Shown here piece after piece: positions 16,598-25,604 of a DNA stretch of 64,000 nt. The notes under the pieces are model-generated. The model made no database searches. It had not been told where the DNA came from and saw only the letters and a program-made list of their open reading frames with translations. How positions within the stretch are numbered: position 1 is the first letter of the stretch; every line of letters starts with the position of its first letter. Source of the DNA: Streptococcus sp. HF-1907 (lineage in GTDB: Bacteria; Bacillota; Bacilli; Lactobacillales; Streptococcaceae); contig NZ_JADNQT010000003.1 of the NCBI RefSeq assembly GCF_015594605.1, positions 1 to 64,000 on the forward strand. Direction: 5' to 3'. The translations under genes were made by a program, and so were the position numbers.

Positions 16598-18132
16598 TAG
16601 CCATTCACCTCATTCATCAAGCCCTTGATATCGATTTTTCCATTTAGTGTCAATGGCAGGTCTTCGCGATAGAAGAACTTGGATGGCATCATGTAGTCCA
16701 TCATGATATCCTTCAAATCTTCTTTGATGGCCTTGGTAATATCAAGCTCACGCTCAAACTGGTCAGCCACTCCCTCTTTCAATACGACGTAGGCCAAGAG
16801 GTTCTGCACTTTATGGTCCTTATTGTAACGAGGCACTGCCACAGCTGACTTAACATAACGTGACTTGTTCAAGTTTTGTGACACATCTTCTAGTTCGATG
16901 CGGAAACCATTAAACTTAATCTGGAAGTCCATACGACCACCGTAGAGAAGCAAGCCCTCATCAGTCATGCGACCCACATCACCCGTGTGATAGGCTGGCA
17001 ACCCTTGAAACTCGAAGAAGGCTTCGGCAGTTTTCTCAGGGTTGTTAAGGTAGCCTTTGGAAACGGCAGGGCCAGATACGATGATTTCACCTTGTTCGCC
17101 ATTTGGAAGAATATTGCCGTCTTCGTCGATGACAAAGGTCGGTGAGTCAGCCTTGGTATAACCGATAGGGAGTCGCGTGCAAGTTGCTAACATGTCATCT
17201 GTCACAGCTACCGCTGATAAGGCAACTGTCGCTTCCGTCGGACCGTAGGCATTGATAATGCGAGCCTGTGGGAAACGCTGGCGCAATTTTTGAGCTGTCT
17301 TGACCGTCAATTCTTCCCCATCAAAGTAGAAATGGGTCAAATGTGGCAGATTTTCAGCATTAAAATCTGGTGACAAGAGCGCCATGTCTGCAAAGGATGG
17401 TGTTGAGGTCCAGATACCGATTGGCAAGGTCAAAATCGTTGCAAAGAGTTTTTTGAAATCACCGATAACTTCTTTCGGAAGCGCGAAAAGTGTTCCACCC
17501 ATCGCCAAGGTTGGTGCCCAGTACATAACAGACAAGTCAAATGAATACGGTGGCTGCGCCAACATCTGCGGACGTTCTGGCACCGCAAATTCCTTATCTG
17601 TAATCATCCAGTCAGTAAAGCTCAAAAGGTTGTCATGCGAAATCTGCACTCCCTTAGGCTTACCAGTCGTTCCAGAAGTGAAAATGATGTAGTAATTGTC
17701 GTCACCTTTGACAGGGTGAGTGAGTTCATAGCTGACTTTTTCTTGGAAAATGGATTGCGCTTCTTTGAGAGTCAAGACTGGACAAGTCACATCATCAAGT
17801 GGGAAGTCACCAATAGCCACAATCAAGCTTGGCTCTGCAATTTCTACAATAGCTTCAATACGGTCAAGAGCTGAATGCTGGTCAACCGGGATATAGGCGT
17901 GTCCTGACTTGGTCAGACCAACAAAGGTCGCAAGCATTTCGTACTCTTGTCCGCCAAAGACAAGGACTGGTGATTTTTCAGGAAGTCCCATGCTGTCAAT
18001 GTAACTTGCAAAGGCATCAGAATCAGCCTTGAGGTCACCGTAAGTGTGCTCCTCACCTAAAATATTATAAACAGGGAAATCAGCTTGAGTTTTAGCAAAA
18101 TACTCAATTCGTTCAATCATATCTTTCAACAT
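16597..18132 (-). CDS. dltA: D-alanine--D-alanyl carrier protein ligase DltA
   Basis: 511-residue adenylate-forming enzyme that activates D-Ala with ATP and loads it onto the DltC pantetheine. Motifs in order are the P-loop-like [41 protein letters not shown], and a C-terminal NGKIDIKGL with the catalytic Lys. Cytoplasmic. A GGAAGG ribosome-binding site lies in the 11-bp gap after dltX. Confidence 0.97.
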   Translation of the reverse strand: MLKDMIERIEYFAKTQADFPVYNILGEEHTYGDLKADSDAFASYIDSMGLPEKSPVLVFGGQEYEMLATFVGLTKSGHAYIPVDQHSALDRIEAIVEIAEPSLIVAIGDFPLDDVTCPVLTLKEAQSIFQEKVSYELTHPVKGDDNYYIIFTSGTTGKPKGVQISHDNLLSFTDWMITDKEFAVPERPQMLAQPPYSFDLSVMYWAPTLAMGGTLFALPKEVIGDFKKLFATILTLPIGIWTSTPSFADMALLSPDFNAENLPHLTHFYFDGEELTVKTAQKLRQRFPQARIINAYGPTEATVALSAVAVTDDMLATCTRLPIGYTKADSPTFVIDEDGNILPNGEQGEIIVSGPAVSKGYLNNPEKTAEAFFEFQGLPAYHTGDVGRMTDEGLLLYGGRMDFQIKFNGFRIELEDVSQNLNKSRYVKSAVAVPRYNKDHKVQNLLAYVVLKEGVADQFERELDITKAIKEDLKDIMMDYMMPSKFFYREDLPLTLNGKIDIKGLMNEVNG

Positions 18133-18143
18133 ATCAATCCTTC

Positions 18144-18266
18144 CTAAAATTCGTTGTAGATGAAGTTACCTTGTCCTCGACCTAGATAACTATAACAGTA
18201 AAGTAAAATCATAAAAATAATAAAATAAGCTAGGGTTTGTAGGATGAATTTCCAACGGTCATTCAT
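18144..18266 (-). CDS. dltX: Teichoic acid D-Ala incorporation protein DltX
   Basis: A 40-codon gene that is easily overlooked. It encodes [10 protein letters not shown], one membrane helix rich in Leu/Ile/Phe, and the C-terminal block NFIYNEF that defines DltX. The small protein sits in the membrane with DltB and its extracellular C-terminal end takes part in D-Ala transfer, according to work on the family. It starts 14 bp after dltS and ends 11 bp before dltA, the expected position at the head of the structural genes. Confidence 0.93.
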   Translation of the reverse strand: MNDRWKFILQTLAYFIIFMILLYCYSYLGRGQGNFIYNEF

Positions 18267-18280
18267 AAGAAACTCCTTTA

Positions 18281-19450
18281 TTAGTGTACTTGGTAAGCAG
18301 GTAGTGCGATTTGGATGATGAATTGACCATCTTGCTGAGTGATGGTAATGGTCCCTTTTTCATTAGCAGTGATGGCTTTTGCGATAGATAAGCCCAAACC
18401 AAAACTTTCTGACTGGTGATGAGATGATTCTGCTTGGTAGAATCGGTTAAAGAGGTGGGGCATGATGTGCTCAGGATAAACTTCCGAAGCATTTGCGACC
18501 GTCAGCAGAACTTTTTTCTTCTCCTGCTTCAAGTCCACTGTAATCTGACTGGCATCACTGGAATGCTTAATGGCATTATCCAGCAAGATTGCAATCAACT
18601 GCTTGACCTGACCTTCGTTAGCCTGAATAGTGATGTTATTTTCAATGGTTTCTGAAATCATCTTGCCATCTTCAAAAGCTAGGCTTTCGTAATTCAGCAA
18701 CATTTCCTCCAAAACCTCTGACAGGTTTATAACCGTCTTTTCTGCCTTGGCAGTGCCCGTCTCTAGGCGTGTCAATCCCAGCAGTTGTTGAACGAGACCT
18801 TCCATGCGTTTGGATTCTGATAAGATGTGCTCCAAGTAGCGGCTGTCCTGACCTTCGCTCTTCAAAACTTGAGCATTGGCGCGAATGGCAGCAATCGGTG
18901 TCTTCAATTCATGGCTGGCATCTGAGACAAATTGTTTCTCACGCTCAAGTGCATTCTGAGCAGGTTTGACAATAAAGCGAGATAGATAAAGACTGACACC
19001 TGTCAACAGCAAGAAACCAAAAATCGTAAAGGACACTTCAACCAACAGCTGGTCAAAGGTATTGCCAAACTGGTCGCTGTCAATGAAGGCAACCGTCATC
19101 TGACCATCCTTGGTTTCCTTAATGGCATAGGTGTAGCCATCCAACTGACGTTTCTTCTTCCCCTTCTTAACCATTTTAGTGACGAGACTTTCCACATCAT
19201 CATTTGACAGATAGGTGTTATTCACTTGAATAGCTATATCCTTATCTGAAGAAATGGAGGCTAGCGCGATGGTCTCATCGTTAGGGATGGTCATATAATC
19301 ATTTTGTGCCACCATCTTGACCAAGCGGTAATCGTTAAAATCATCCCAGTACTTGCCATAATAATTGCTCAGCGCAAAGAGAAAGGCAACGACAACGGTT
19401 AAGAGAGACATGGTGATGACGACAAATTGCTTGCGCAGGTGTGTAATCAT
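18281..19450 (-). CDS. dltS: Sensor histidine kinase DltS
   Basis: 389 residues. Membrane segments near 12-30 and 138-160 flank an extracellular sensor region of about 105 residues. The HisKA phospho-acceptor is H180 in SDASHELKTPIAA. HATPase blocks follow (N box LLDNAIKHS, G box FGLGLSIAKAI). It starts within the end of dltR (4-bp overlap). The position directly ahead of dltXABCD matches the DltRS system of streptococci such as S. agalactiae, which adjusts dlt expression to D-Ala or cationic-peptide stress. The signal is not deducible here. Confidence 0.92.
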   Translation of the reverse strand: MITHLRKQFVVITMSLLTVVVAFLFALSNYYGKYWDDFNDYRLVKMVAQNDYMTIPNDETIALASISSDKDIAIQVNNTYLSNDDVESLVTKMVKKGKKKRQLDGYTYAIKETKDGQMTVAFIDSDQFGNTFDQLLVEVSFTIFGFLLLTGVSLYLSRFIVKPAQNALEREKQFVSDASHELKTPIAAIRANAQVLKSEGQDSRYLEHILSESKRMEGLVQQLLGLTRLETGTAKAEKTVINLSEVLEEMLLNYESLAFEDGKMISETIENNITIQANEGQVKQLIAILLDNAIKHSSDASQITVDLKQEKKKVLLTVANASEVYPEHIMPHLFNRFYQAESSHHQSESFGLGLSIAKAITANEKGTITITQQDGQFIIQIALPAYQVH

Positions 19451-20124
19451 GAACTTACCTCCCGAATAGAATAACCAGCTCCGCGAGTGGCTTTGATTTC
19501 TAGATTAGCCTCTAGAAATCGCAATTTTTTTCGTAAAAATGTGACAAACACTTCTAATTGATTGTACTCTGCTTCGTTGAGCGGTCCCCAAACCTTGACA
19601 ATCAGCTGATCTTTGGACAAGATCTGATTTGGATTGCGAAGGAAGGTTTCCAGAAGTAAAAATTCTTTATTGGATAGGGAAATGTGGCGCGTTGGCGATT
19701 TTAATTCTCGGCTATCAAGATCCAAGATAAGATTGCCCATCTGTAAATGATTGGCTTGAACCGTAGTTGACTGACGACTTTGTACACGAATCCGCGCCAG
19801 CAATTCTTCCGCCTCAAAAGGCTTAGTAATATAATCATTAGCGCCTTGATCAAGGCCAAGCACCTTATCATCAAGTTGAGACTTGGCTGTCAAACAAATA
19901 ATAGGCGTGTCATTCCCCATGTGACGGCTACGCTTGAGGACAGAGATGCCATCTAGCTTTGGCAACATCAAGTCCAAGAGAATCACATCGTAAATGCCAG
20001 TCAAGATACAATCTAGACCATATTCGCCATCAAAAGCCAAATCAGCTTCATAGCCAGCATTTTCAAGGATAGCCTGAATGGCCTCCGCTATGCTCTTCTC
20101 GTCTTCAATAACTAGAACTTTCAT
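19447..20124 (-). CDS. dltR: OmpR-family response regulator DltR
   Basis: 225 residues from the ATG at 20122-20124, which has GGAAGG about nine bases upstream. An upstream TTG at 20133 is less likely. The receiver domain has the acidic pair ED (7-8), phospho-acceptor D51 in VILLDLMLPKLDG, and Lys in ITKPF. The C-terminal winged helix is of OmpR/PhoB type, with KDQLIVKVWG and RGAGYSIRE. First gene of the dltRS-dltXABCD transcript. Direct repeats just upstream look like its own binding site. Confidence 0.93.
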   Translation of the reverse strand: MKVLVIEDEKSIAEAIQAILENAGYEADLAFDGEYGLDCILTGIYDVILLDLMLPKLDGISVLKRSRHMGNDTPIICLTAKSQLDDKVLGLDQGANDYITKPFEAEELLARIRVQSRQSTTVQANHLQMGNLILDLDSRELKSPTRHISLSNKEFLLLETFLRNPNQILSKDQLIVKVWGPLNEAEYNQLEVFVTFLRKKLRFLEANLEIKATRGAGYSIREVSS

Positions 20125-20164
20125 GACGACCAATTCCTTCCTGTCATATAGTTTATGCTAAAAA

Positions 20165-20183
20165 GATTGAAATAAGATTGAAA
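20165..20183 (-). promoter_or_regulatory. Tandem direct repeat upstream of dltR, candidate DltR site
   Basis: TTTCAATC occurs twice on the - strand (20176-20183 and 20165-20172) with an 11-bp period, so both half-sites face the same side of the helix. OmpR/PhoB-type regulators bind such head-to-tail repeats. It lies about 40 bp before the gene, where a -35 region would be. Autoregulation is inferred. Confidence 0.5.
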
Positions 20184-20233
20184 TTTTTTAAAGTTTTTTT
20201 AAAAATGATTTTCTGCACTTGTCTCTTTGACAA

Positions 20234-20271
20234 CAAAAAAACCAACAGACTCGAGTACCTGTTAGTTTTTA
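20234..20271 (-). terminator. Terminator after rpmH
   Basis: On the - strand AAAACTAACAG, an 11-nt loop, CTGTTGGTTTTTTTG, about 20 bp past the rpmH stop. It separates rpmH from the dlt operon. Confidence 0.8.
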
Positions 20272-20287
20272 TCATATCGTTGTTAGA

Positions 20288-20422
20288 TTAAGCTGACAAC
20301 ACTTTACGTCCTTTACGGCGACGTGATGCAAGAACACGACGTCCGTTTTTAGTAGACATACGGTGACGGAATCCGTGTTTACGTTGACGACGGATTTTAC
20401 TTGGTTGATAAGTACGTTTCAC
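20288..20422 (-). CDS. rpmH: Ribosomal protein L34
   Basis: 44 residues, [20 protein letters not shown] followed by the Arg/Lys-rich end typical of L34. The start codon is GTG (rc of CAC at 20420-20422) behind an AGGAGG site. It is a structural protein of the 50S subunit. Although shorter than many gene-calling limits, every conserved position of the family is recognisable. Confidence 0.97.
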
Positions 20423-20556
20423 GTTGAATACCTCCTGATAGATTTTCGTATTCGTTTAGCCGGCTATTTTGATCAGTTACTAAACATACCATACTATTCT
20501 ATAACAACTGGCATATCTTGTCAAGATTTTCTTTTAGAAATTGGCTGGCGCTCGGT

Positions 20557-21721
20557 TTAGATGTTGTCAAAGCGATTGAGCTGATAAAGGGTTACGACCA
20601 TGAGCAGAGTGACCGCTATCCATAGGACAACCGCTGGCATCCATGAACCAAACCAAGAATAAGCTAGACCAAAAGCAGTTGGCCCTACCGATGCCAACAA
20701 GTAACCACCCGTCTGAACCATTCCTGATAATTGCGCGGCTTCTTGAGGCGAAGCCGTCTTCATACTGAAAGTCACCATCAAGAAATGGAAAAGTGCCCCA
20801 GCTGACGCACCAATCAAGAGGTTAACCAAAGTCCAATAGAGGACAGACGAGCTTTGAAAAAGTAAAAGCGTAACGCCTACTAAGCCAAGAAGTGTGAAAC
20901 CGAGCATGACCAACTGGCGCTTGGTTTGCGATAACTTGGTGACCAAGGTAGGAATCAAGACAGACAAGGGGAGACCAATCAAGGAATACAGTCCTGCTAA
21001 CAAGCCTGCTGTCGTCTGATTGAGCCCTGCTTCTGTCGCCATAGTGGGGTAGCCAAGTCATTCCTGTATAAAAGAGTAGAGACTGGGCACCGCCAAAAAG
21101 CAAAATAATCCAAGCGCGCTTGTTTGACCAAACGGAGCTAACTAAAGGCTTTGCCTTGCCATCAAAACGCTCTTGATTTCTTAGATTTGGCAACCATACG
21201 AGCAGGGCTAGCAAGATTCCCGCTGATAAAAAGATAATCAAAAATCGCCAAGAAGTTACTTTTACCATCGGCACCGCAATGGTTGACATAAGAGCTGACG
21301 CAATTCCCATCGAAGTGGTATAGGCAGTTGTCAAAGGTCCAATCTTATCTGGAAAATAAGCAGACACAGCACTTGGCAAAAGAACGTTTAAGAAAGAAAT
21401 TGACCCACCAATCAGCAATGTCCCTAAATAGAGAAAGGGAAGATTGATGATACGGATAGCAGAGCCAAGGGTCATCACTAGTAAAATCAAAGCAAATAAG
21501 CGCTCCAAACCGACTTTTCTAGCGACACTCGGTGCCAATGATGAGCAGAGGGCAAACATGAGCAGAGGAATAGTCGTCACCATTCCTAGCGAACTAACAG
21601 ACACATTCAAGTCTGCAGCAATGGTTGATAAAACGGTCAGAATAGTTGTAAAAGGGATTCGTAAAATCAAACCAATCACAACAATCCCTAAACCGACAAA
21701 CCAAGAAGGCTGTTTTTTCAT
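20557..21721 (-). pseudogene. MFS transporter (CynX/NimT-like), frameshifted
   Basis: Twelve-helix major facilitator of the cyanate/nitroimidazole-resistance branch. The first half (21721 to about 21040) reads normally up to FYTGMTWLP. The second half resumes in another frame at MATEAGLNQTT. A CCCC run on the - strand just before ATGGCGACAG would restore WLPTMATEAG if one C were removed. As it stands, translation ends in about 70 unrelated residues. The MarR gene is divergent and may have controlled it. A sequencing error in the C run is the main alternative. Confidence 0.85.
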
Positions 21722-21845
21722 AGATTTCTCTTAACGATTATCCATTATAGCATAGCTTGCTGGGAAATATAAGTCTTTCGGACAAGGGTCTTGAAATATA
21801 TAGGAGCCTATGCTATATTTGTATTACTATTGAAAAGGAGCGCAT

Positions 21846-22262
21846 ATGACAACAATACCGACTAGTATTCTAATTAAAAAAGCTTCTTTGGAGTACGACA
21901 AAACGGCTAATCGTTTTTTGGAACCCTACAAGATTAGCAATAGCCAGTTTAAACTGTTGAAATACCTTTTTAGACAGCCAGAACTAACCGTTACTCAAAG
22001 AGACTTGGAGCATTATTTTTACATGACTAATCCGACGGTGACGGGGCTTCTCCAGAATATGGAGAAAAAAGACCTGATTGTTCGGGTTAAAAATCCTAAT
22101 GACGGTCGTAGTAAGGTCATCGGTCTAACGGAAAAATTCTTGGCTATCAAGGAGGACTTATTAAACCTTGGCGCTGCTATTGACCAAACGCTCTTAAAAA
22201 ATCTAAACCAAGAAGAGCAGGAACAGCTGAATCATCTGCTCAGCCAATTACTCAAAAACTAA
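21846..22262 (+). CDS. MarR-family transcriptional regulator
   Basis: 138 residues with a central winged helix: FKLLKYLFRQPELTVTQRDL, then the recognition helix region MTNPTVTGLLQNMEKKDL, then the wing RVKNPNDGRSKVIGLT. MarR proteins are dimeric repressors that often govern multidrug exporters and lose DNA binding on contact with small molecules. It is the first gene of a + strand unit with a DUF2316 gene and a MATE exporter, and divergent from the MFS pseudogene. Both sides are plausible targets. An AAAGGAG site precedes the ATG. Confidence 0.92.
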   Translation: MTTIPTSILIKKASLEYDKTANRFLEPYKISNSQFKLLKYLFRQPELTVTQRDLEHYFYMTNPTVTGLLQNMEKKDLIVRVKNPNDGRSKVIGLTEKFLAIKEDLLNLGAAIDQTLLKNLNQEEQEQLNHLLSQLLKN

Positions 22263-22272
22263 AGGAGACACT

Positions 22273-22557
22273 ATGCTTACAAGACAAGAAACCATCAACA
22301 CTGCACACGAACTTCAAGAAAACTACCGCCGTTTGGGCTACGACCAGGCGCGCGTCTTAGCTGATACAGAGTTGTCAGCCAGAGAACTCAAAGCCGTTCT
22401 TTCGGTCAAGGGTGACAACCCTGGTGACGTTTGGATGGTCCGTGACTATCTGGAAGAAATGCTGATTAAGGAAGGCAAGGAGGGTTATCCTTTCAGCCGA
22501 TTGGCGGACCATTCTGCCAATCGTTGGTTTGCTTATGACAAGCCTTGGCGCAATTAA
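22273..22557 (+). CDS. DUF2316 family protein
   Basis: 94 residues, a compact helical protein starting MLTRQETINTAHELQENYRR and containing a probable helix-turn-helix-like stretch (DTELSARELKAVLSVKGDNP). Members have no established function but repeatedly sit beside MarR regulators and transporters, as here. It begins 10 bp after marR with an AAAGGAGA site and ends 12 bp before the MATE gene, so the three are one operon. A role as accessory regulator is only a guess. Confidence 0.85.
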   Translation: MLTRQETINTAHELQENYRRLGYDQARVLADTELSARELKAVLSVKGDNPGDVWMVRDYLEEMLIKEGKEGYPFSRLADHSANRWFAYDKPWRN

Positions 22558-22569
22558 AAGGAGGTCTTC

Positions 22570-23946
22570 ATGTCTAAAAACGATAACAAGCAGCCCTTAG
22601 CAACACAGCCTATTCCTAAACTCATTCGCCAGTTTGCTATCCCAGCTATCATCGCTAATGTGGTCAACGCACTCTACAATATCGTTGACCAGATTTTCAT
22701 CGGGAACGGGGTTGGTTATCTTGGAAATGCCGCTACTAACATTGCTTTTCCAATCACCACAATCAGTCTAGCGCTAGCCCTTCTCATCGGTGTCGGTGCT
22801 GCTTCAAACTTCAATCTCGAGATGGGACGTGGCAACAAGGAGCTGGCTAAGAAGATTGTTGGTAATAACTATACTAGCCTCGTCTTGACTGGGCTTGTCC
22901 TCATGGCTATCACACTGATTTTTGTGAAACCTTTGATGCTGGCTTTTGGAGCGACTGCCAAGACTCTTGATTATGCCGTCACTTATGCCTCCATCACCGC
23001 TTATGGCCTGCCTTTCCTCATGTTGTCATCTGGAGGCAATCCCCTCATCCGCTCTGACGGTAGCCCGCGCTACTCTATGACGGCTGTTCTCAGCGGAGCT
23101 ATTGTCAACACCATTTTAGACCCTATTTTTATCTTTGGTTTTGGCTGGGGCATGGCTGGCGCTGCCTGGGCGACTGTCATTGGACAAGTTGTTTCTGGGA
23201 TTATGGTTCTTAACTACCTGCGCCGCTTCAAACAAGTTCCTCTAGATAAGGAAGATTTCAAGATTAAATGGACTATTCTTCTGGGAATGGCTGCGCTTGG
23301 GCTGACAGCTATGTTCAACCAAATATCTGCAACGATTGTCCAACTGGTCACTAACAATTTGCTTAACAACTACGGACCAAAGTCAGCTTACGGTGCTGAT
23401 ATTCCTATCGCTATCGCCGGTATCACTGCTAAGCTGAATATGATTTTTACCTCGGTCATCCTAGGATTGACGCAAGGGGCACAGCCCATTTTAGGCTTCA
23501 ACTTCGGCGCTAAAAACATTGCTCGTGTTAAGGAAGCCTACATTGAAGTCATTAAGTTTGCGACCATTGTCTCCCTCCTTGCTTGGGGACTTTTCCAGTT
23601 GTTTGCACCGCAGATTATTCAAATTTTTGGTTCTGCAAATGGTCTCTACCTCTCTTACGGTGTTAAGTACCTACGTGGCTTCATGGCTCTGCTATTTCTC
23701 AATGGGATGCAAATCAATTCAACGACCTTCTTCTCATCTATCGGTAAGGCACGGACGGGTGCATTTCTAGCCATTATCAAGCAGTTGTTGCTTCTCGTTC
23801 CCTTTTCAATCATTATCGTCCTCACCATGGGAGTTGGTAATATCATGTATGCTGCTCCGATTGCTGATTTTCTGTCTTGGGCAATCACCATGCTCCTTAT
23901 CTGGCACAGCTTTAAACGCATGACGCATACAAAATATCTTGACTAA
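22570..23946 (+). CDS. MATE-family multidrug exporter
   Basis: 458 residues with about twelve membrane helices and two homologous halves. Early IPAIIANVVNALYNIVDQIF is the typical MATE opening, and the second half has the matching ITAKLNMIFTSVILGLTQGAQ. These antiporters use Na+ or H+ gradients to expel cationic drugs and metabolites. AAAGGAGGTC lies seven bases before the ATG. The gene is intact and followed by a good terminator. Probably repressed by the MarR protein at the head of the operon. Confidence 0.93.
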   Translation: MSKNDNKQPLATQPIPKLIRQFAIPAIIANVVNALYNIVDQIFIGNGVGYLGNAATNIAFPITTISLALALLIGVGAASNFNLEMGRGNKELAKKIVGNNYTSLVLTGLVLMAITLIFVKPLMLAFGATAKTLDYAVTYASITAYGLPFLMLSSGGNPLIRSDGSPRYSMTAVLSGAIVNTILDPIFIFGFGWGMAGAAWATVIGQVVSGIMVLNYLRRFKQVPLDKEDFKIKWTILLGMAALGLTAMFNQISATIVQLVTNNLLNNYGPKSAYGADIPIAIAGITAKLNMIFTSVILGLTQGAQPILGFNFGAKNIARVKEAYIEVIKFATIVSLLAWGLFQLFAPQIIQIFGSANGLYLSYGVKYLRGFMALLFLNGMQINSTTFFSSIGKARTGAFLAIIKQLLLLVPFSIIIVLTMGVGNIMYAAPIADFLSWAITMLLIWHSFKRMTHTKYLD

Positions 23947-23949
23947 AAG

Positions 23950-23984
23950 AAAAGGTCTGAGACTTGAAACTCAGACGCTTTTTT
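23950..23984 (+). terminator. Terminator of the marR-MATE operon
   Basis: GTCTGAG, an 8-nt loop, CTCAGAC, then GCTTTTTT. It begins about 10 bp after the MATE stop codon. Confidence 0.88.
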
Positions 23985-23989
23985 AATCT

Positions 23990-24610
23990 TCAAACTAAAC
24001 TACGAATAATCTCCACACGCGTGATGAGGTCGCCGTGCATGTTGTCAATGCGCAGAGCTGTGTTTTTGAGATAAACTACTGCTCCCACAGCAATGGTTTT
24101 GTCTTATTCGGTTAACTGACGGACCATAAAATCACGAAGCGTCTCATCAGGCTTAGCGGGAATATGAACTCTGGCGATGATATTAGCCATTTTTACTTTT
24201 TGGCTGGCCCGCATGATGATGTGATTGGAAGTGTCAAAAGGCGTGAAGAGGTATTTTCGAACGGCAAATAGAACGGCAACTGAGACAATTCCGATAAGAA
24301 ACTCAACTTCACTGGGATGATTAACCACCAACTGACGGGCGATGGCAAACAAGAGCACCTCGATAACCGTATTGGGTGACGGTTTTGAGAACATCTTGAT
24401 GACCACAATACCAACGGCGATGGTCATGGCATTACTAGTGAAGGTCTGAAAAAGACTGTTGACATCACTACTATTTCCTATGACAGTGCTAAACAGCTGC
24501 TGACCGAGGGAGAGGGTAAAGAAAATTAGGGCAATAGCCAAAATGATTGATAGAGCAATTTCAAGATAGTAGGCAACTTCTGTCACCAGTTCTTGTAAGA
24601 ATTTTCGCAT
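23990..24610 (-). pseudogene. PsiE-like membrane protein with an in-frame nonsense codon
   Basis: Starting at the ATG at 24610 (an upstream start at 24676 gives an implausible N terminus), the product has helices near 14-40, 58-75, 85-100 and 104-122. These resemble the phosphate-starvation PsiE family. TAA at 24104-24106 stops it after MVRQLTE. The same frame then continues for another 37 sensible codons (DKTIAVGAVVYLKNTALRID and so on, ending RSLV) to a TGA at 23990. One substitution in a Glu/Gln/Lys-type codon would explain it. A shortened but membrane-inserted protein may still be made. Confidence 0.7.
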
Positions 24611-24682
24611 AAGAACTCCTTTCTCTGGGATTCGTAATTCTATTATATCATGGTGAGCATGTAATAGCGACGCCATCGTCTG

Positions 24683-24716
24683 AAAAAACCGCTAGCCAAG
24701 GAAGACTAGCGGTTTT
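24683..24716 (-). terminator. Terminator downstream of the transketolase remnant
   Basis: AACCGCTAG / CTAGCGGTT stem with a 10-nt loop, flanked by A and T runs. It lies after the tkt remnant on the - strand and isolates the PsiE-like gene. Confidence 0.8.
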
Positions 24717-24773
24717 GAAATATACCATGTTATCATAGGCTCGCATGGAGACTAAGGGCGACAGCTGAAGGCG

Positions 24774-25192
24774 TTATAGGCTCTTAACAGTATTGACTAC
24801 ATTTTCAACGGTGAAGCCATATTTTTTCGATAACTTCAGCCGCTGGTGCAGAGGCACCAAATTTATCAATACCGATGACCTTACCGTCAAGACCAACATA
24901 CTTGTACCAAGGCTGTGTTGCCGCCATTTCGATAGCTACACGACGGCGCACTGCTTTTGGCAAGATGGCTTCTTTGTAGTCGTCTGATTGTACATCAAAG
25001 AGGTCTATTGAAAAGAATAAGGCGGTCGCGGTTAATCCAGTTTGGAACAGCAGGATTAACGCGTAGGTGTTTTGTATAAAGGCTATAAGCCATTGGTGCT
25101 GCGCCCATGACCACACCAGGGTGACCAGATTTAGATTTTTCAATGGCATCAACATCTAAAAAGCAAATGGCATTAACAGATAAAGTTGACAT
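24774..25192 (-). pseudogene. tkt: Transketolase with a large internal deletion
   Basis: The first 57 or so codons are a normal transketolase start (KSKSGHPGVVMGAAPMAYSL, then VNPAVPNWINRDR). They join directly to the last 70 or so (DDYKEAILPKAVRRRVAIEM, then KYVGLDGKVIGIDKFGASAP). About three quarters of the gene, including the thiamine-diphosphate centre, is gone. The join shifts the frame near 25020, and an extra A in an A-run near 24828 shifts it again before YGFTVENVVNTVKSL. It lies next to ulaG and may be the last relic of an ascorbate or pentose operon. Confidence 0.93.
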
Positions 25193-25343
25193 AGGATTTC
25201 CTTTCTAAAAAATTAGTGGGTCATCATCAAAGAAATTCTTAAAAGTGAAAACGTACAAAAAAGAGGGAGAATTTCTGGAATGAAGATGATGATAGTGTTA
25301 ATAAAGTTGTGTAAATAGCTAGTAGAAGGTTTCTGGGTTTAAT

Positions 25344-25508
25344 CCAATAGACTCTCGGGTCTGTCCTGACAAAGATTGCATCCTGTTGTCGATAAACATT
25401 AGACCGGTTCTGACAGAATCGCTCCGTTGTTCATAAACATTGAACCAATTCTCTTTGATTCACTCCATTGTTCATGAACATTTGGAGAGAAAGAGCCTGA
25501 CAGAATTG
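25344..25508. repeat. 41-bp periodic degenerate repeats with a palindromic core
   Basis: Cores at 25385 (GTTGTCGATAAACATT), 25426 (GTTGTTCATAAACATT) and 25467 (ATTGTTCATGAACATT) are exactly 41 bp apart. The intervening halves are also related (GGTTCTGACAGAATCGCTCC, CAATTCTCTTTGATTCACTC). A partial fourth unit lies upstream (25358-25384). The third core holds the palindrome TGTTCATGAACA. The rest of 25201-25530 shows no gene. A similar core recurs at 42-bp spacing at 37319-37528. Confidence 0.65.
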
Positions 25509-25530
25509 ATATTACGGATTAGTCCTTCTT

Positions 25531-25564
25531 AAAAATATCCGCACATCGCCTGTGACATGCGGAT
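25531..25564 (-). terminator. Terminator of ulaG
   Basis: On the - strand ATCCGCA, a loop of 14 nt, TGCGGAT, then ATTTTT. It lies about 40 bp after the ulaG stop. Confidence 0.8.
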
Positions 25565-25604
25565 ACCATTGTAAAATTAAGGAGAGCAAGTAATGAGGGC
25601 TGGA

